Source: Streptococcus azizii
Lineage (GTDB): Bacteria; Bacillota; Bacilli; Lactobacillales; Streptococcaceae
Direction of reading: 5' to 3'
NCBI RefSeq assembly: GCF_001984715.1
Contig: NZ_MSPR01000013.1
Span: 1-64,000, forward strand
Length of the DNA stretch: 64,000 bases
Positions 55,885 through 64,000 of the stretch are shown piece after piece. Below the pieces are notes generated by a model that saw only the letters and a list, made by a program, of their open reading frames with translations, had not been told where the DNA came from and searched no databases. A program made the translations under genes and the position numbers. Positions within the stretch are counted from its first letter, which is position 1, and every line of letters begins with the position of its first letter.

Positions 55885-56184
55885 CACACAAGATACAAGG
55901 GGCGTGTGAAAATCGACTGAAAATTAGGAAACATAACGAAGGAGCATTTATCCTCGTGTTCCTGTTTCTTAGCTTAGGCTTTTATGGTTACTCTCTTGTT
56001 TCAACTGGTTAATCCTCGCTTTCCGATTTCTTGGCTCGGGCTTCTATGGTCACTTTCTTATTTTTGGGTGACCAGCTGAAACAGTTCACCGAACTGTTTC
56101 ACTCCACTGGATTAGGTTACTCCCCGAACTGTTGCAATCCTTCGGTTTTTTTGATTATTCAGATGTTGATTTTTAAGGGGTATT
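55885..56184. repeat. BOX-like composite region with one family end
   Basis: The right end GTTGATTTTTAAGGGGTATT closes the element. Inside are TGGTCAC/GTGACCA (56048-56073) and the hairpin GAAACAGTTC-ACC-GAACTGTTTC (56078-56100). The left part shares GATACAAGGGGCGTGTGAAA with other copies. No clear left end. Confidence 0.6.
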
Positions 56185-56253
56185 AGAAGAAGTGCTGAAC
56201 TATGAATAGAGGTTTAAAAGATGATACAATGGATAAGGAGGATGGAGGATCGT

Positions 56254-57609
56254 ATGAAGAAGCGCTATTTGGTATATTTAGTCTGTTTAGGCATAGGCTT
56301 TTTATCTTTCTTGTTGTCAAAATCATCGATAAAGGATTTGTATGTGGTAGAACGTTGGACAGAGTCTCAACAAATTTGGTTGATAACAGATCTTCACTAT
56401 CTCTCGCCTAACCTGCATGACAACGGCAAGGCATTTTCAGTTATTCAAAATACTGCTGCAGGAAAGGATGTTCGCTATAGTCGGGAGAGAATGGATGCTT
56501 TAGTGGAGCAAGTCCAGAAGGAAAGACCAAGCCTGCTAATCGTCAGTGGTGATGTAAGTTTAAATGGTGAGAAAGAGAGTATGAAGGACCTAGCGGAATA
56601 TTTCAAGATGATAGAGGCTGCTGGAACAGAGGTGTATGTCATACCGGGAAACCATGATATTGCGAGCGGATGGGCACGTGGATTTAGGGGGGAGGATCAG
56701 ATATATACAGATCAGGTGACCAGACATGATTTTGAAAGCATTTTTTCAGATTATGGATATGCGCAAGCAGCCCAGCGGGATGCAGCCTCGCTCACTTATA
56801 TGGCAAAACCTTTTTCAAATCTCTGGTTATTGATGATCGATAGTAATATCTATGCTGATGGTCTTGGAAAGGGGGCTCCTAAAACGAATGGACGTCTAAA
56901 AAAAGAGACCTTGCAATGGATAAAAAATCAATTAGAAGAAGCTCAGTCAGCAGGTGTACAGGTGCTTCCAATCATGCACCATAATGTCTTGGATCACCAT
57001 ACTACATTGACACATGGATTTACACTTGACAATGCGGTAGATTTGCGCGAACTATATGATCAATACGGTATTTCTCTTACCTTTTCAGGTCATATCCATA
57101 CCCAACATATTGCCCACTCAGACGGTAAGCAATCTAGATTGACAGAGGTTGTAAATGGTGCCTTTTCTATGTATCCTATGACTATAGGTCGACTATCTCT
57201 AAAAGAGGATCATCTCATTTATCAGCAAACGAAACTTCCTGTTGACTTGTGGAAAAACCATTCCAATCCTGATTTGGCAGATCATACAAACTATTTAATA
57301 GATGTCTTTAATCGGTCTAGTGAGCTAATGGTCCATACGGCTTTGCACGATGAAGGTGCCTATGATAGGAGGTTTGCAGATCAGTTATCTGAAATGATAG
57401 CCCCCATCAATCTAGCTTTCTTTTCAGGTGAACATTTGAGTGATGAATGGCTGGAGGAAAATGTATATAGTAACCCAACCTATACTACCCTCTTGCAACA
57501 AGAACCTGAGAGCATGCTAGTAGAGTACATCGGTATGATTATCGTTGAGATGCGCGAAGGCTCTCCTATGGATTCTGTAGAACTTGAGTGGTTTACGGTA
57601 GGAAAATAA
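56254..57609 (+). CDS. Membrane-anchored metallophosphoesterase
   Basis: 451-aa calcineurin-like phosphoesterase. N-terminal signal anchor (about 5-20), then the metal motifs D-x-H (LITDLHYLS, about 43-51), GD (IVSGDVSLNGE), GNHD (PGNHDIASG), H (PIMHHNVLDHH) and GHxH (FSGHIHTQHI). Extracytoplasmic location is inferred. Start MKKRYLVYLVCLGIGF has GGAGG nearby; the frame start at 56221 is less suitable. Substrate unknown. Confidence 0.88.
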   Translation: MKKRYLVYLVCLGIGFLSFLLSKSSIKDLYVVERWTESQQIWLITDLHYLSPNLHDNGKAFSVIQNTAAGKDVRYSRERMDALVEQVQKERPSLLIVSGDVSLNGEKESMKDLAEYFKMIEAAGTEVYVIPGNHDIASGWARGFRGEDQIYTDQVTRHDFESIFSDYGYAQAAQRDAASLTYMAKPFSNLWLLMIDSNIYADGLGKGAPKTNGRLKKETLQWIKNQLEEAQSAGVQVLPIMHHNVLDHHTTLTHGFTLDNAVDLRELYDQYGISLTFSGHIHTQHIAHSDGKQSRLTEVVNGAFSMYPMTIGRLSLKEDHLIYQQTKLPVDLWKNHSNPDLADHTNYLIDVFNRSSELMVHTALHDEGAYDRRFADQLSEMIAPINLAFFSGEHLSDEWLEENVYSNPTYTTLLQQEPESMLVEYIGMIIVEMREGSPMDSVELEWFTVGK

Positions 57610-57798
57610 TAAGCACAAGACTGTTCTTGACTGTTATAACTGAACACCCTCTAAACTCTGTACGAAAAAGATAGGCAGCTATTTTTTACAACAACTACTG
57701 AAGAATGGACAAGATTGTAAAAACAACGGTGGTCACATCCGATTGTTTCATCGTCGTTTCAGTTCTTCCAAGAGGATTTTTTCTTGAAGATAGGAAAG

Positions 57799-57851
57799 TT
57801 ATCAACAGGAAGTAGCCTTTTGTCCACAAGTTATCCACAGACTGTTGATAA
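57799..57851. other. Cluster of four DnaA-box-like 9-mers outside oriC
   Basis: TTATCAACA (57799), TTGTCCACA (57820), the exact box TTATCCACA (57831) and TGTTGATAA (57843, reverse of TTATCAACA) within 53 bp, about 39 kb from oriC. It lies in a gene-free gap just before a broken GH3 gene. Confidence 0.6.
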
Positions 57852-57856
57852 ATAGT

Positions 57857-58202
57857 CAAGCAGGAGCAGGGGCAATTTTAGATGCCTTGGCAGGTCCTGT
57901 CAACCCAGCAGGTAAGTTGAGCGAAACTTATCCTTATGCCTTGTCTGATATTTATTCTTCTAGGGATTTTCCTGCCCGATAAGAATAGGCTTTCTACCAT
58001 GGGGATTTACGTTGGTTATCGTTACTTTACAAGTGTTGTCAAGTCTGTCAAGCATCCATTTGGCTTTGGTTTGTTCTACACAGGTTTTGCTTGCAGTCAC
58101 TTACGAGTTGAGCCTAACGGGATTGAGGTGATGGTGACCAATATCGGTCAATTCATCAAGGCTTTTCGTGCAAAAAAAGAATGCCAAAAGCAACTTTCCT
58201 AA
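57857..58202 (+). pseudogene. Glycoside hydrolase family 3 fragment, frameshifted
   Basis: Frame 1 (57857-57982) reads QAGAGAILDALAGPVNPAGK, LSETYPYALSDI and ends RDFPAR-stop. Frame 2 (from 57978) continues DKNRLSTMGIYVGYRYF, KHPFGFGLFYT and LRVEPNGIEVMVTNIG. These are consecutive pieces of a GH3 beta-glucosidase C-terminal domain and fibronectin-like tail, joined across one frame change. The 5' two-thirds of the gene is missing, and no ribosome site is present. A remnant of a once larger carbohydrate gene. Confidence 0.8.
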
Positions 58203-58247
58203 AAATGTGATAAAATAGTAACAAATTGTGTCAAAACGGAGAGAAAA

Positions 58248-59261
58248 ATGACCTTACTAACCATTGCTATTCCTAGCTACAATGCTCAAGATTACCTGCA
58301 TTATTGCGTTCACTCGCTGATAATCGGAGGAGACTTGGTAGAGATTTTGATTATCAATGATGGATCGACCGATCAGACACAGGTTATTGCCGAGAATTTA
58401 GCGAACCGCTACCCAAATGTTCGGGCCATTTATCAGGATAATAAGGGACATGGTGGAGCTGTTAATACTGGGATTCGTGAGGCTAAGGGACGCTATTTCA
58501 AGGTGGTAGATAGCGATGATTGGGTGGATACTAGAGCTTACCTTAAGATTCTTGAAACCTTAGCACGCTTAGACGGACAAGGGCAGTCAGTGGATGCGTT
58601 TATTTCAAATTTTGTCTATGAAAAAGAAGGACAATCTCGCAAAAAAAGGATGGACTATCAGAATGTCCTACCAGAAAATCGTATTTTTGGCTGGGATGAG
58701 GTGGGAGCTTTTTCCAAAGGCCAATATATGATGATGCATTCCTTGATTTACAGGACAGACTTGCTACGGGAAGTAGGACTGATCTTACCCGAGCATACTT
58801 TTTATGTGGATAACATTTTTGTCTTCACCCCCTTACAGGCAGTCCAGACAATGTATTATCTGCCGGTAGATTTTTATCGATACTTTATCGGTCGCAATGA
58901 TCAATCTGTTAACGAATCTGTTATGATCAAACGGATTGACCAACAGATTAAGGTCAATAAAATCTTGGTGGACGAGTTGAATCTGGACCAGTTGACGAAC
59001 CCTGACTTGCGGAGCTACCTGCTCAACCATGTGGAGATTACAACGATTATCTCTTGTGCCCTGCTCAATCGTGCTGGTACTGCTGAGCATATGATGAAGA
59101 AGCAGGAACTCTGGCACTATATTCAGGATAATAACCCAGCCCTTTTCAAAATTGTGCGCAATGGCCTGCTGGGGCAGTTGACCAACCTCTATGGCTATCC
59201 AGGTCGCAAGATTTCCAATGCAGTTTACAAGATTGCCAAGAGAATTTATGGCTTTAACTAA
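58248..59261 (+). CDS. Family 2 glycosyltransferase
   Basis: 337-aa GT-A fold enzyme. N-terminal IAIPSYNAQDYLHYCVHSL, nucleotide-binding INDGSTDQT (about 36-44), metal motif VVDSDDWVD (about 89-97). C-terminal half has no membrane segment of note, so it is probably membrane-associated via a partner. Acceptor and sugar unknown; likely surface polysaccharide, lipid or protein glycosylation. Followed by a terminator-like hairpin. Confidence 0.9.
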   Translation: MTLLTIAIPSYNAQDYLHYCVHSLIIGGDLVEILIINDGSTDQTQVIAENLANRYPNVRAIYQDNKGHGGAVNTGIREAKGRYFKVVDSDDWVDTRAYLKILETLARLDGQGQSVDAFISNFVYEKEGQSRKKRMDYQNVLPENRIFGWDEVGAFSKGQYMMMHSLIYRTDLLREVGLILPEHTFYVDNIFVFTPLQAVQTMYYLPVDFYRYFIGRNDQSVNESVMIKRIDQQIKVNKILVDELNLDQLTNPDLRSYLLNHVEITTIISCALLNRAGTAEHMMKKQELWHYIQDNNPALFKIVRNGLLGQLTNLYGYPGRKISNAVYKIAKRIYGFN

Positions 59262-59286
59262 AACTCAGTTTCGGCTGGGTTTTTCT
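59262..59286 (+). terminator. Terminator after the glycosyltransferase gene
   Basis: AACTCAG-TTTCG-GCTGGGTT stem followed by TTTC, near the stop codon. Confidence 0.65.
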
Positions 59287-59328
59287 GTTATAATAAGAAA
59301 GACAAGAAGCGTTTACAAAGGAGAAAAA

Positions 59329-60240
59329 ATGCAAGCATTAGGACAAACAGGGTTGGAAGTATCGCGGATTGGTCTAGGCTGTATGCGAATGGCTAGCTTG
59401 AGTAATCAGGAAACAGCTACAGTCTTGGAAACTGCGGTTGAGAAAGGAATTAACTTCTTTGACCATGCGGATATTTATGGCGGAGGTGAGTCAGAAATCC
59501 GCTTTGCTCAGGGAGCAAAACTGGCAGGACTCAAGCGTGAGAACCTGATTCTTCAATCAAAATGTGGCATTCGCAAGGGTTATTTTGATTTTTCTAAAGA
59601 CTATATCTTAGAGTCTGTGGATGGCATTCTTTCGCGGTTAGAGACGGATTATCTAGATGTTTTAGCTCTTCATCGCCCAGATGCCTTAATGGAGCCAGAA
59701 GAAGTGGCAGAGGCCTTTTATCACTTGAAAAAAGCGGGTAAGGTTCGTCATTTTGGGGTCAGCAACCAAAATATTTTTCAAATGGAGTTGTTGCAATCCT
59801 GCCTAGACCAGCCACTTGCGGTCAATCAACTACAACTATCACCTGCCCATACTCCTTTGATTGATGCAGGTCTCCACGTTAATATGAAAGATGACGCAGC
59901 GACGATGCGCGATGGGGGCCTCATTGATTATTGTCAGCTTAACAATATCACTATTCAGGCATGGTCCCCCTTCTTAATTGATCTGCAAAGAGGTATTTTT
60001 GCCAACCATCCGGACTATGCTCCTTTAAACCAGACCATTGGGGAGATAGCAGAGCGATACCATGTTTCACGTGAAGCAATCATTGTCGCTTGGATTTTAC
60101 GACATCCCGCTAAGATTCAGACCATTGTGGGTTCAATGAATCCAGAACGTCTGTCTAAAATTGCGCAGGCAAGCCACATTGTACTCACTCGACCAGAATG
60201 GTATGAAGTGTATAGAAGTGCAGGCAATCTCTTGCCTTAG
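59329..60240 (+). CDS. Aldo/keto reductase
   Basis: 303-aa NAD(P)H-dependent oxidoreductase (TIM barrel). Catalytic tetrad: Asp and Tyr in FDHADIYGGGE (about 44-54), Lys in LQSKCGI (about 80), His in ALHRPD (about 113). Start MQALGQTGLEV with AAAGGAG eight bases upstream; a longer frame start at 59191 overlaps the glycosyltransferase and is rejected. Natural substrate unknown. Contains a parS-like site at 60063. Confidence 0.9.
   Translation: MQALGQTGLEVSRIGLGCMRMASLSNQETATVLETAVEKGINFFDHADIYGGGESEIRFAQGAKLAGLKRENLILQSKCGIRKGYFDFSKDYILESVDGILSRLETDYLDVLALHRPDALMEPEEVAEAFYHLKKAGKVRHFGVSNQNIFQMELLQSCLDQPLAVNQLQLSPAHTPLIDAGLHVNMKDDAATMRDGGLIDYCQLNNITIQAWSPFLIDLQRGIFANHPDYAPLNQTIGEIAERYHVSREAIIVAWILRHPAKIQTIVGSMNPERLSKIAQASHIVLTRPEWYEVYRSAGNLLP
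60063..60078. promoter_or_regulatory. parS-like site 3, inside the aldo/keto reductase gene
   Basis: TGTTTCACGTGAAGCA differs from the parS consensus TGTTTCACGTGAAACA at one base. It lies about 41 kb from oriC on the same side as sites 1 and 2. Confidence 0.75.
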
Positions 60241-60372
60241 GAAATACCGTCAATCATCAGTCTCTATATTAGTATCTTTTACTATTTACACAGGCTGTTT
60301 TTTCGATTTTCTTGTCAAATTCCCCCAAAAATCTGTCCATTTATGGTAGAATGAAGAGTGTAAAATCAGTAA

Positions 60373-60678
60373 AGTCTTTTAGTTTACTTTTAGTGCTGGC
60401 TCCACTCGTCTGGGAGAGTGAAACAGTTCGGTGAACTGTTTCAGCCTGAGCCTATAAATCCGAGAGCGAAGTAGGTAAGGTTGGAGACGAAACGAGGGGA
60501 CTTGTGTCACTAGCGAGAGGCTCCTTCAACAATCATTAGACTGTTGAAGGTTGGAAATCAAGAAACGGAGTTTCAAACTAGCACTTTTTAATGAAAGGTG
60601 GTAGGCTGAAAAGCTCCACTGGAGCTTTTCACTCGTCAAGATACACTGTGGCCACCTTTAGGTATAAACTAAATGACT
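60373..60678. repeat. 306-bp repeat element with AGTC.TTTAGTTT ends, before aspS
   Basis: Left end AGTCTTTTAGTTTACTTTTA, right end (reverse complement) AGTCATTTAGTTTA. Inside are GAAACAGTTC-GGT-GAACTGTTTC (60420-60442), CCTTCAACA/TGTTGAAGG (about 60530-60560) and AAAGCTCCA/TGGAGCTTT (60610-60630) hairpins. Its right flank TATAAAAGAGGAG provides the ribosome site of aspS. No gene in 60241-60694. Confidence 0.7.
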
Positions 60679-60694
60679 ATAAAAGAGGAGAAAA

Positions 60695-62446
60695 ATGAAA
60701 CGTTCAATGTATGCGGGACGTGTTCGCAAGGAACACATCGGTCAAGAAATTACTTTGAAGGGCTGGGTGGGTCGCCGTCGTGACTTAGGTGGCTTGATGT
60801 TTATTGATTTGCGAGACCGCGAAGGAATCATGCAGCTCGTCATCAATCCTGAGACCGTATCGGGCGAGCTTATGTCGCAAGCTGAGAAGGTTCGCAGTGA
60901 GTTTGTCCTTGAAGTGACAGGACAGGTTGTAGCTCGAGAGCAGGCAAATCCTGCTATCCCAACAGGTGAAGTGGAGTTACAAGTATCTCACTTGAACATT
61001 TTAAATACGGCTAAGACCACACCATTTGAAATTAAAGATGGGATTGAAGTAAGCGATGATACCCGTCTTCGTTACCGTTATTTAGACCTACGTCGGCCTG
61101 AGATGTTGGCCAGCTTTAAATTGCGGGCTGCCGTAACGCACAGCATTCGGAATTATCTAGATGAACGTGAATTTATCGATGTTGAAACACCGATGCTGGC
61201 CAAGTCTACACCTGAAGGAGCACGTGATTACTTGGTGCCAAGTCGTGTCAGCAAAGGCCATTTTTATGCCCTACCACAGAGTCCACAGATTACCAAGCAA
61301 TTACTGATGAATGCAGGGTTTGATCGCTACTATCAAATCGTAAAATGCTTCCGTGATGAGGATTTACGTGGAGACCGTCAGCCTGAGTTTACACAAGTGG
61401 ATCTAGAAACTTCATTCTTGTCTGAACAAGAAATTCAAGATTTAGTGGAAGGTTTGCTGGCGCGTGTCTTGAAAGAGACCAAAGGAATTGAGGTGAGCTT
61501 ACCGTTTCCTCGCATGAGCTACGATCATGCCATGAATATCTATGGTAGCGATAAGCCGGACACCCGTTTTGATATGTTACTACAAGACTTGACAGACCTT
61601 GTCAAGGGAGTGGATTTTAAAGTTTTTGCAGAAGCAAGGGCTGTCAAGGCTATTGTTGTCAAGGGTGCAGCAGATAGCTATTCACGAAAAGATATTGATA
61701 AATTAACTGACTACGCTAAGCAGTTTGGAGCGAAAGGACTCGCTTGGATTAAGGTTAGCAATGGAGAACTGACAGGACCAGTTGCTAAGTTTTTAACAGA
61801 GTTGACAAGTGGATTGACGGAACGTTTACATCTAGTTGACAATGATTTGGTTCTATTTGTCGCAGACGAACTGGAAGTGGCTAACAATACCCTAGGAGCT
61901 CTCCGGCTTCGCTTGGCCAAAGAGCAAGGCTTGATTGATGAGACTAAGTTTAACTTCCTGTGGGTTGTTGATTGGCCGATGTTTGAGTGGTCAGAAGAAG
62001 AGGGACGCTTTATGAGTGCCCACCACCCCTTTACACTTCCGACGGAGGACTCTGCCCATCATTTAGAGGGCGATTTGGCAAGTGTTCGTGCAGTAGCGTA
62101 TGATATTGTTTTAAATGGCTATGAGTTAGGTGGAGGAAGTCTGCGGATCAACCAAAAAGAGATGCAAGAGCGTATGCTAAAGGCACTTGGTTTTAGCAGG
62201 GAGCAGGCCTATGAGCAATTTGGCTTTCTTTTGGAAGCCATGGACTACGGATTCCCACCACATGGTGGACTGGCGCTCGGTTTGGATCGTCTGGTCATGC
62301 TGTTAGCAGGTAAGGATAATATTCGTGAAGTCATCGCCTTTCCTAAAAATAACAAGGCTAGCGACCCGATGACTCAGGCACCAAGCATGGTGGCAGATAG
62401 TCAATTAGAAGAATTAGCACTTAGCATTACTACAACCAATGAATAG
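60695..62446 (+). CDS. aspS: Aspartyl-tRNA synthetase
   Basis: Class II synthetase, 583 aa. OB-fold anticodon-binding domain (about 1-105), catalytic core with motif 2 ([18 protein letters not shown], about 216-233), bacterial GAD insertion (about 285-415) and motif 3 ([12 protein letters not shown], about 525-536). GAGGAG precedes the ATG. Overlaps the next gene by 8 bp. Confidence 0.98.
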   Translation: MKRSMYAGRVRKEHIGQEITLKGWVGRRRDLGGLMFIDLRDREGIMQLVINPETVSGELMSQAEKVRSEFVLEVTGQVVAREQANPAIPTGEVELQVSHLNILNTAKTTPFEIKDGIEVSDDTRLRYRYLDLRRPEMLASFKLRAAVTHSIRNYLDEREFIDVETPMLAKSTPEGARDYLVPSRVSKGHFYALPQSPQITKQLLMNAGFDRYYQIVKCFRDEDLRGDRQPEFTQVDLETSFLSEQEIQDLVEGLLARVLKETKGIEVSLPFPRMSYDHAMNIYGSDKPDTRFDMLLQDLTDLVKGVDFKVFAEARAVKAIVVKGAADSYSRKDIDKLTDYAKQFGAKGLAWIKVSNGELTGPVAKFLTELTSGLTERLHLVDNDLVLFVADELEVANNTLGALRLRLAKEQGLIDETKFNFLWVVDWPMFEWSEEEGRFMSAHHPFTLPTEDSAHHLEGDLASVRAVAYDIVLNGYELGGGSLRINQKEMQERMLKALGFSREQAYEQFGFLLEAMDYGFPPHGGLALGLDRLVMLLAGKDNIREVIAFPKNNKASDPMTQAPSMVADSQLEELALSITTTNE

Positions 62447-63374
62447 ATATTTTAGAAAACTTCGGATTCAATTTCTGAGAAAGGCTCGGCGTAATCGTTT
62501 TTGGTCTGTCATCTCAAGTGTCTCACGAGAGCGGTATGCTGAGCGTATTTCGGGATCGATTATCTACGGAATCCTATCTAGTATAGCCGTCAACTTCTTT
62601 TTCCAGTCAGGCAATGTTTACTCATCTGGGGTGACAGGGATTGCGCAGATTATTTCTACCATTTCTGTTACCTATTGGGGGATTGATATTCCGCTTGCAG
62701 TGCTATACTATGGCTTGAATATCCCGTTATTAGTGATTGCTTGGTATAAGATTGGGAATAAATTTACCATCTTTACCTTTATTACGGTTACCTTTAGTTC
62801 CTTTTTTATCCAATTTATGCCTCACATCACCTTGACGACAGATCCGCTGGTAAATGCAATTTTTGGAGGCCTCATGCTGGGAACAGGAATTGGGTTTGCC
62901 CTCCGTAATAACGTTTCAAGTGGTGGTACGGATATTATTAGCATCTTGATTCGGCAAAAGACTGGACGTCAGGTGGGGAGTATCTCTCTGATTGTCAATG
63001 TGTTGATCATGCTAGCAGCAGGTGTCACCTTTGGATGGAAGTATGCCCTTTATTCCATGATTGCTCTCTTTGTGTGTAGCCAGATGACGGATGTGATTTA
63101 TGTCAAGCAAAAGCGCATGCAGGCTATGATTATCACCAGTCATCCCAACCGTGTCATCAAGATGATTCAAAAAAAATTGCACCGAGGGGTGACGATTATC
63201 AATGGTGCAGAAGGTGCCTATAATCACGAACAAAAGACTGTCTTGATTACCATTATTACACGGGCAGAATTTAATGATTTTAAGGCGATTATGAAAAAGG
63301 CCGATAAGACAGCCTTTGTATCTGTCGCTGATAATGTCAATATTATTGGCCGGTTTGTAGAGGCACGCGAATAG
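62439..63374 (+). CDS. YitT family membrane protein, second copy
   Basis: 311 aa with a basic N-terminal extension (about 1-40), five to six membrane segments (about 42-215) and a C-terminal DUF2179 domain (about 230-305). Paralogue of the gene at 27683. The start overlaps aspS and its ribosome site is weak, but no other start is close. Function unknown. Confidence 0.85.
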   Translation: MNRYFRKLRIQFLRKARRNRFWSVISSVSRERYAERISGSIIYGILSSIAVNFFFQSGNVYSSGVTGIAQIISTISVTYWGIDIPLAVLYYGLNIPLLVIAWYKIGNKFTIFTFITVTFSSFFIQFMPHITLTTDPLVNAIFGGLMLGTGIGFALRNNVSSGGTDIISILIRQKTGRQVGSISLIVNVLIMLAAGVTFGWKYALYSMIALFVCSQMTDVIYVKQKRMQAMIITSHPNRVIKMIQKKLHRGVTIINGAEGAYNHEQKTVLITIITRAEFNDFKAIMKKADKTAFVSVADNVNIIGRFVEARE

Positions 63375-63392
63375 AGAAATACTACCGATACG

Positions 63393-63421
63393 TTGACAAA
63401 CACAATATATGGATATATAAT
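63393..63421 (+). promoter_or_regulatory. Promoter of nrdI
   Basis: TTGACA (63393-63398), 17-bp spacer, TATAAT (63416-63421), all consensus. It is flanked by two NrdR-type boxes. Confidence 0.85.
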
Positions 63422-63446
63422 GGTATATGTATTCTATATATTGTGT
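63400..63446. promoter_or_regulatory. Tandem NrdR-type boxes
   Basis: Box 1 ACACAATATATGGATA (63400-63415) and box 2 ATTCTATATATTGTGT (63431-63446) each match one half of the ACAC-ATATAT-GTGT-like NrdR consensus well. They are 31 bp apart centre to centre (three helical turns), the usual spacing of NrdR pairs, and bracket the -10. Confidence 0.7.
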
Positions 63447-63464
63447 TTTTTGAATGGAGAAGAG

Positions 63465-63914
63465 ATGAAAAAAGTATACCTTGTCTATATTAGTTTGAGT
63501 GGTAATACAGAAAGTTTTGTAAAACGTTTGACGACTTTTTTACAATTCCAGTCTGATATACAGGTGGAGCGAGTCCATGTCAAGGAGTTGGTCAAGCAGA
63601 GTATCCCTTTCTATGAACTAGATGCCCCTTTTGTGGCTTTTTTACCGACCTATTTAGAAGGTGGGAATGGTGTAGACAATGGGGATGTGGAGATTTTAAC
63701 GACACCGTTGGGAGATTTTATTGCCTACGGTACAAATGTAGCGAACTGCCTTGGAGTTGTCGGTTCAGGCAACCGTAATTTTAATAATCAGTACTGTCTG
63801 ACAGCCAAACAGTATGCTGAGCGTTTTGGCTTTCCAGTCCTTGATAACTTTGAACTTCGTGGTCTCAATAGTGACGTTGAGCGGGTAGGGAGAACGATTA
63901 TGGAGCTGGTCTAG
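63465..63914 (+). CDS. nrdI: Flavodoxin-like protein NrdI
   Basis: 149-aa flavodoxin that helps form the dimanganese-tyrosyl cofactor of class Ib ribonucleotide reductase. Flavin-binding loop SLSGNTESF (about 9-17), [15 protein letters not shown] (about 63-77) and [13 protein letters not shown] (about 106-118). ATG at 63465 with GGAG upstream; an upstream frame start at 63393 lies in the promoter. nrdE/nrdF are not in the window. Confidence 0.92.
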   Translation: MKKVYLVYISLSGNTESFVKRLTTFLQFQSDIQVERVHVKELVKQSIPFYELDAPFVAFLPTYLEGGNGVDNGDVEILTTPLGDFIAYGTNVANCLGVVGSGNRNFNNQYCLTAKQYAERFGFPVLDNFELRGLNSDVERVGRTIMELV

Positions 63915-63926
63915 TGTAGGACGATA

Positions 63927-63965
63927 AAAAATCTCAAATCAGGATACTTGATTTGAGATTTTTTG
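63927..63965 (+). terminator. Terminator after nrdI
   Basis: AAAAAATCTCAAATCA / TGATTTGAGATTTTTT sixteen-bp stem with a 7-nt loop. Strong and symmetrical. Confidence 0.9.
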
Positions 63966-64000
63966 CGTTACGATGCCGTATTTTCTAAGATACAGATACT

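Noticed and set aside
57936-58202. An 88-codon plus-strand frame as a real gene
   Set aside because: Its sequence is the second half of a frameshifted GH3 fragment and it has no ribosome site.

Overview
The window is chromosomal DNA of a Streptococcus, most like S. suis or a close relative. The evidence is the low G+C content, the gene order around dnaA (dnaN, diacylglycerol-kinase-like gene, DUF951, ychF, pth, mfd, rqcP, divIC, a serine hydrolase, tilS, hpt, ftsH, then an rRNA operon on one side; parB, htrA and rlmH on the other), a CiaR-type site before htrA, and dispersed BOX-like repeats. The species call is inferred from gene order and protein flavour; no database was searched.

Positions 1-2900 hold the first ~117 nt of a 16S rRNA gene (minus strand) with a consensus promoter, an IS30-like transposase remnant, a class B-type sortase gene and a gene for an Ala-rich secreted protein ending in LPKTGAVK. 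The promoter of the latter has a run of nine G residues between -35 and -10, a classical layout for slipped-strand phase variation. Positions 2900-15900 are the minus-strand cell-division, nucleotide-salvage, tRNA and repair cluster (ftsH to dagK-like). Positions 15976-20930 are dnaN, dnaA, parB and htrA, with DnaA boxes on both sides of dnaA (bipartite oriC). A parS palindrome follows rlmH, and two more parS-like sites lie inside ecfA1 and an aldo/keto reductase gene.

Positions 22300-34900 contain three tRNA genes with their promoters, a 57-aa membrane protein gene, a YfhO-type membrane protein, an ABC-F ATPase, a YitT protein, trpS (with a T-box-like leader and a small repeat element between promoter and leader), guaB, a GRP-family sugar uptake gene behind a 30-bp perfect palindrome, and recF-yaaA. 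Positions 34975-41477 look like one transcription unit: yfmF-yfmH-rodZ-pgsA-ecfA1-ecfA2-ecfT. Positions 41580-47970 carry a LysM protein, serine dehydratase (sdaAB/sdaAA), mnmA, a small DUF protein and mnmG. Positions 48749-53803 carry gdpP, rplI, the replicative helicase, veg and rpsD. The right end has a lipoprotein flavin reductase with a cre site over its promoter, a metallophosphoesterase, a broken GH3 glycosidase fragment preceded by a cluster of four DnaA-box-like 9-mers, a family 2 glycosyltransferase, an aldo/keto reductase, aspS, a second YitT protein and nrdI with a tandem pair of NrdR-type boxes.

Most genes are core housekeeping genes. The accessory interest is in the sortase/LPKTG locus and in the intergenic DNA. 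Many gaps are filled by modular repeat elements: a BOX-like family with ends ATACTC..AAAAATCA / TGATTTTT..GAGTAT, a second family with ends AGTC.TTTAGTTT, and shared hairpin cassettes inside both families. No CRISPR array, prophage or intact insertion sequence was seen.
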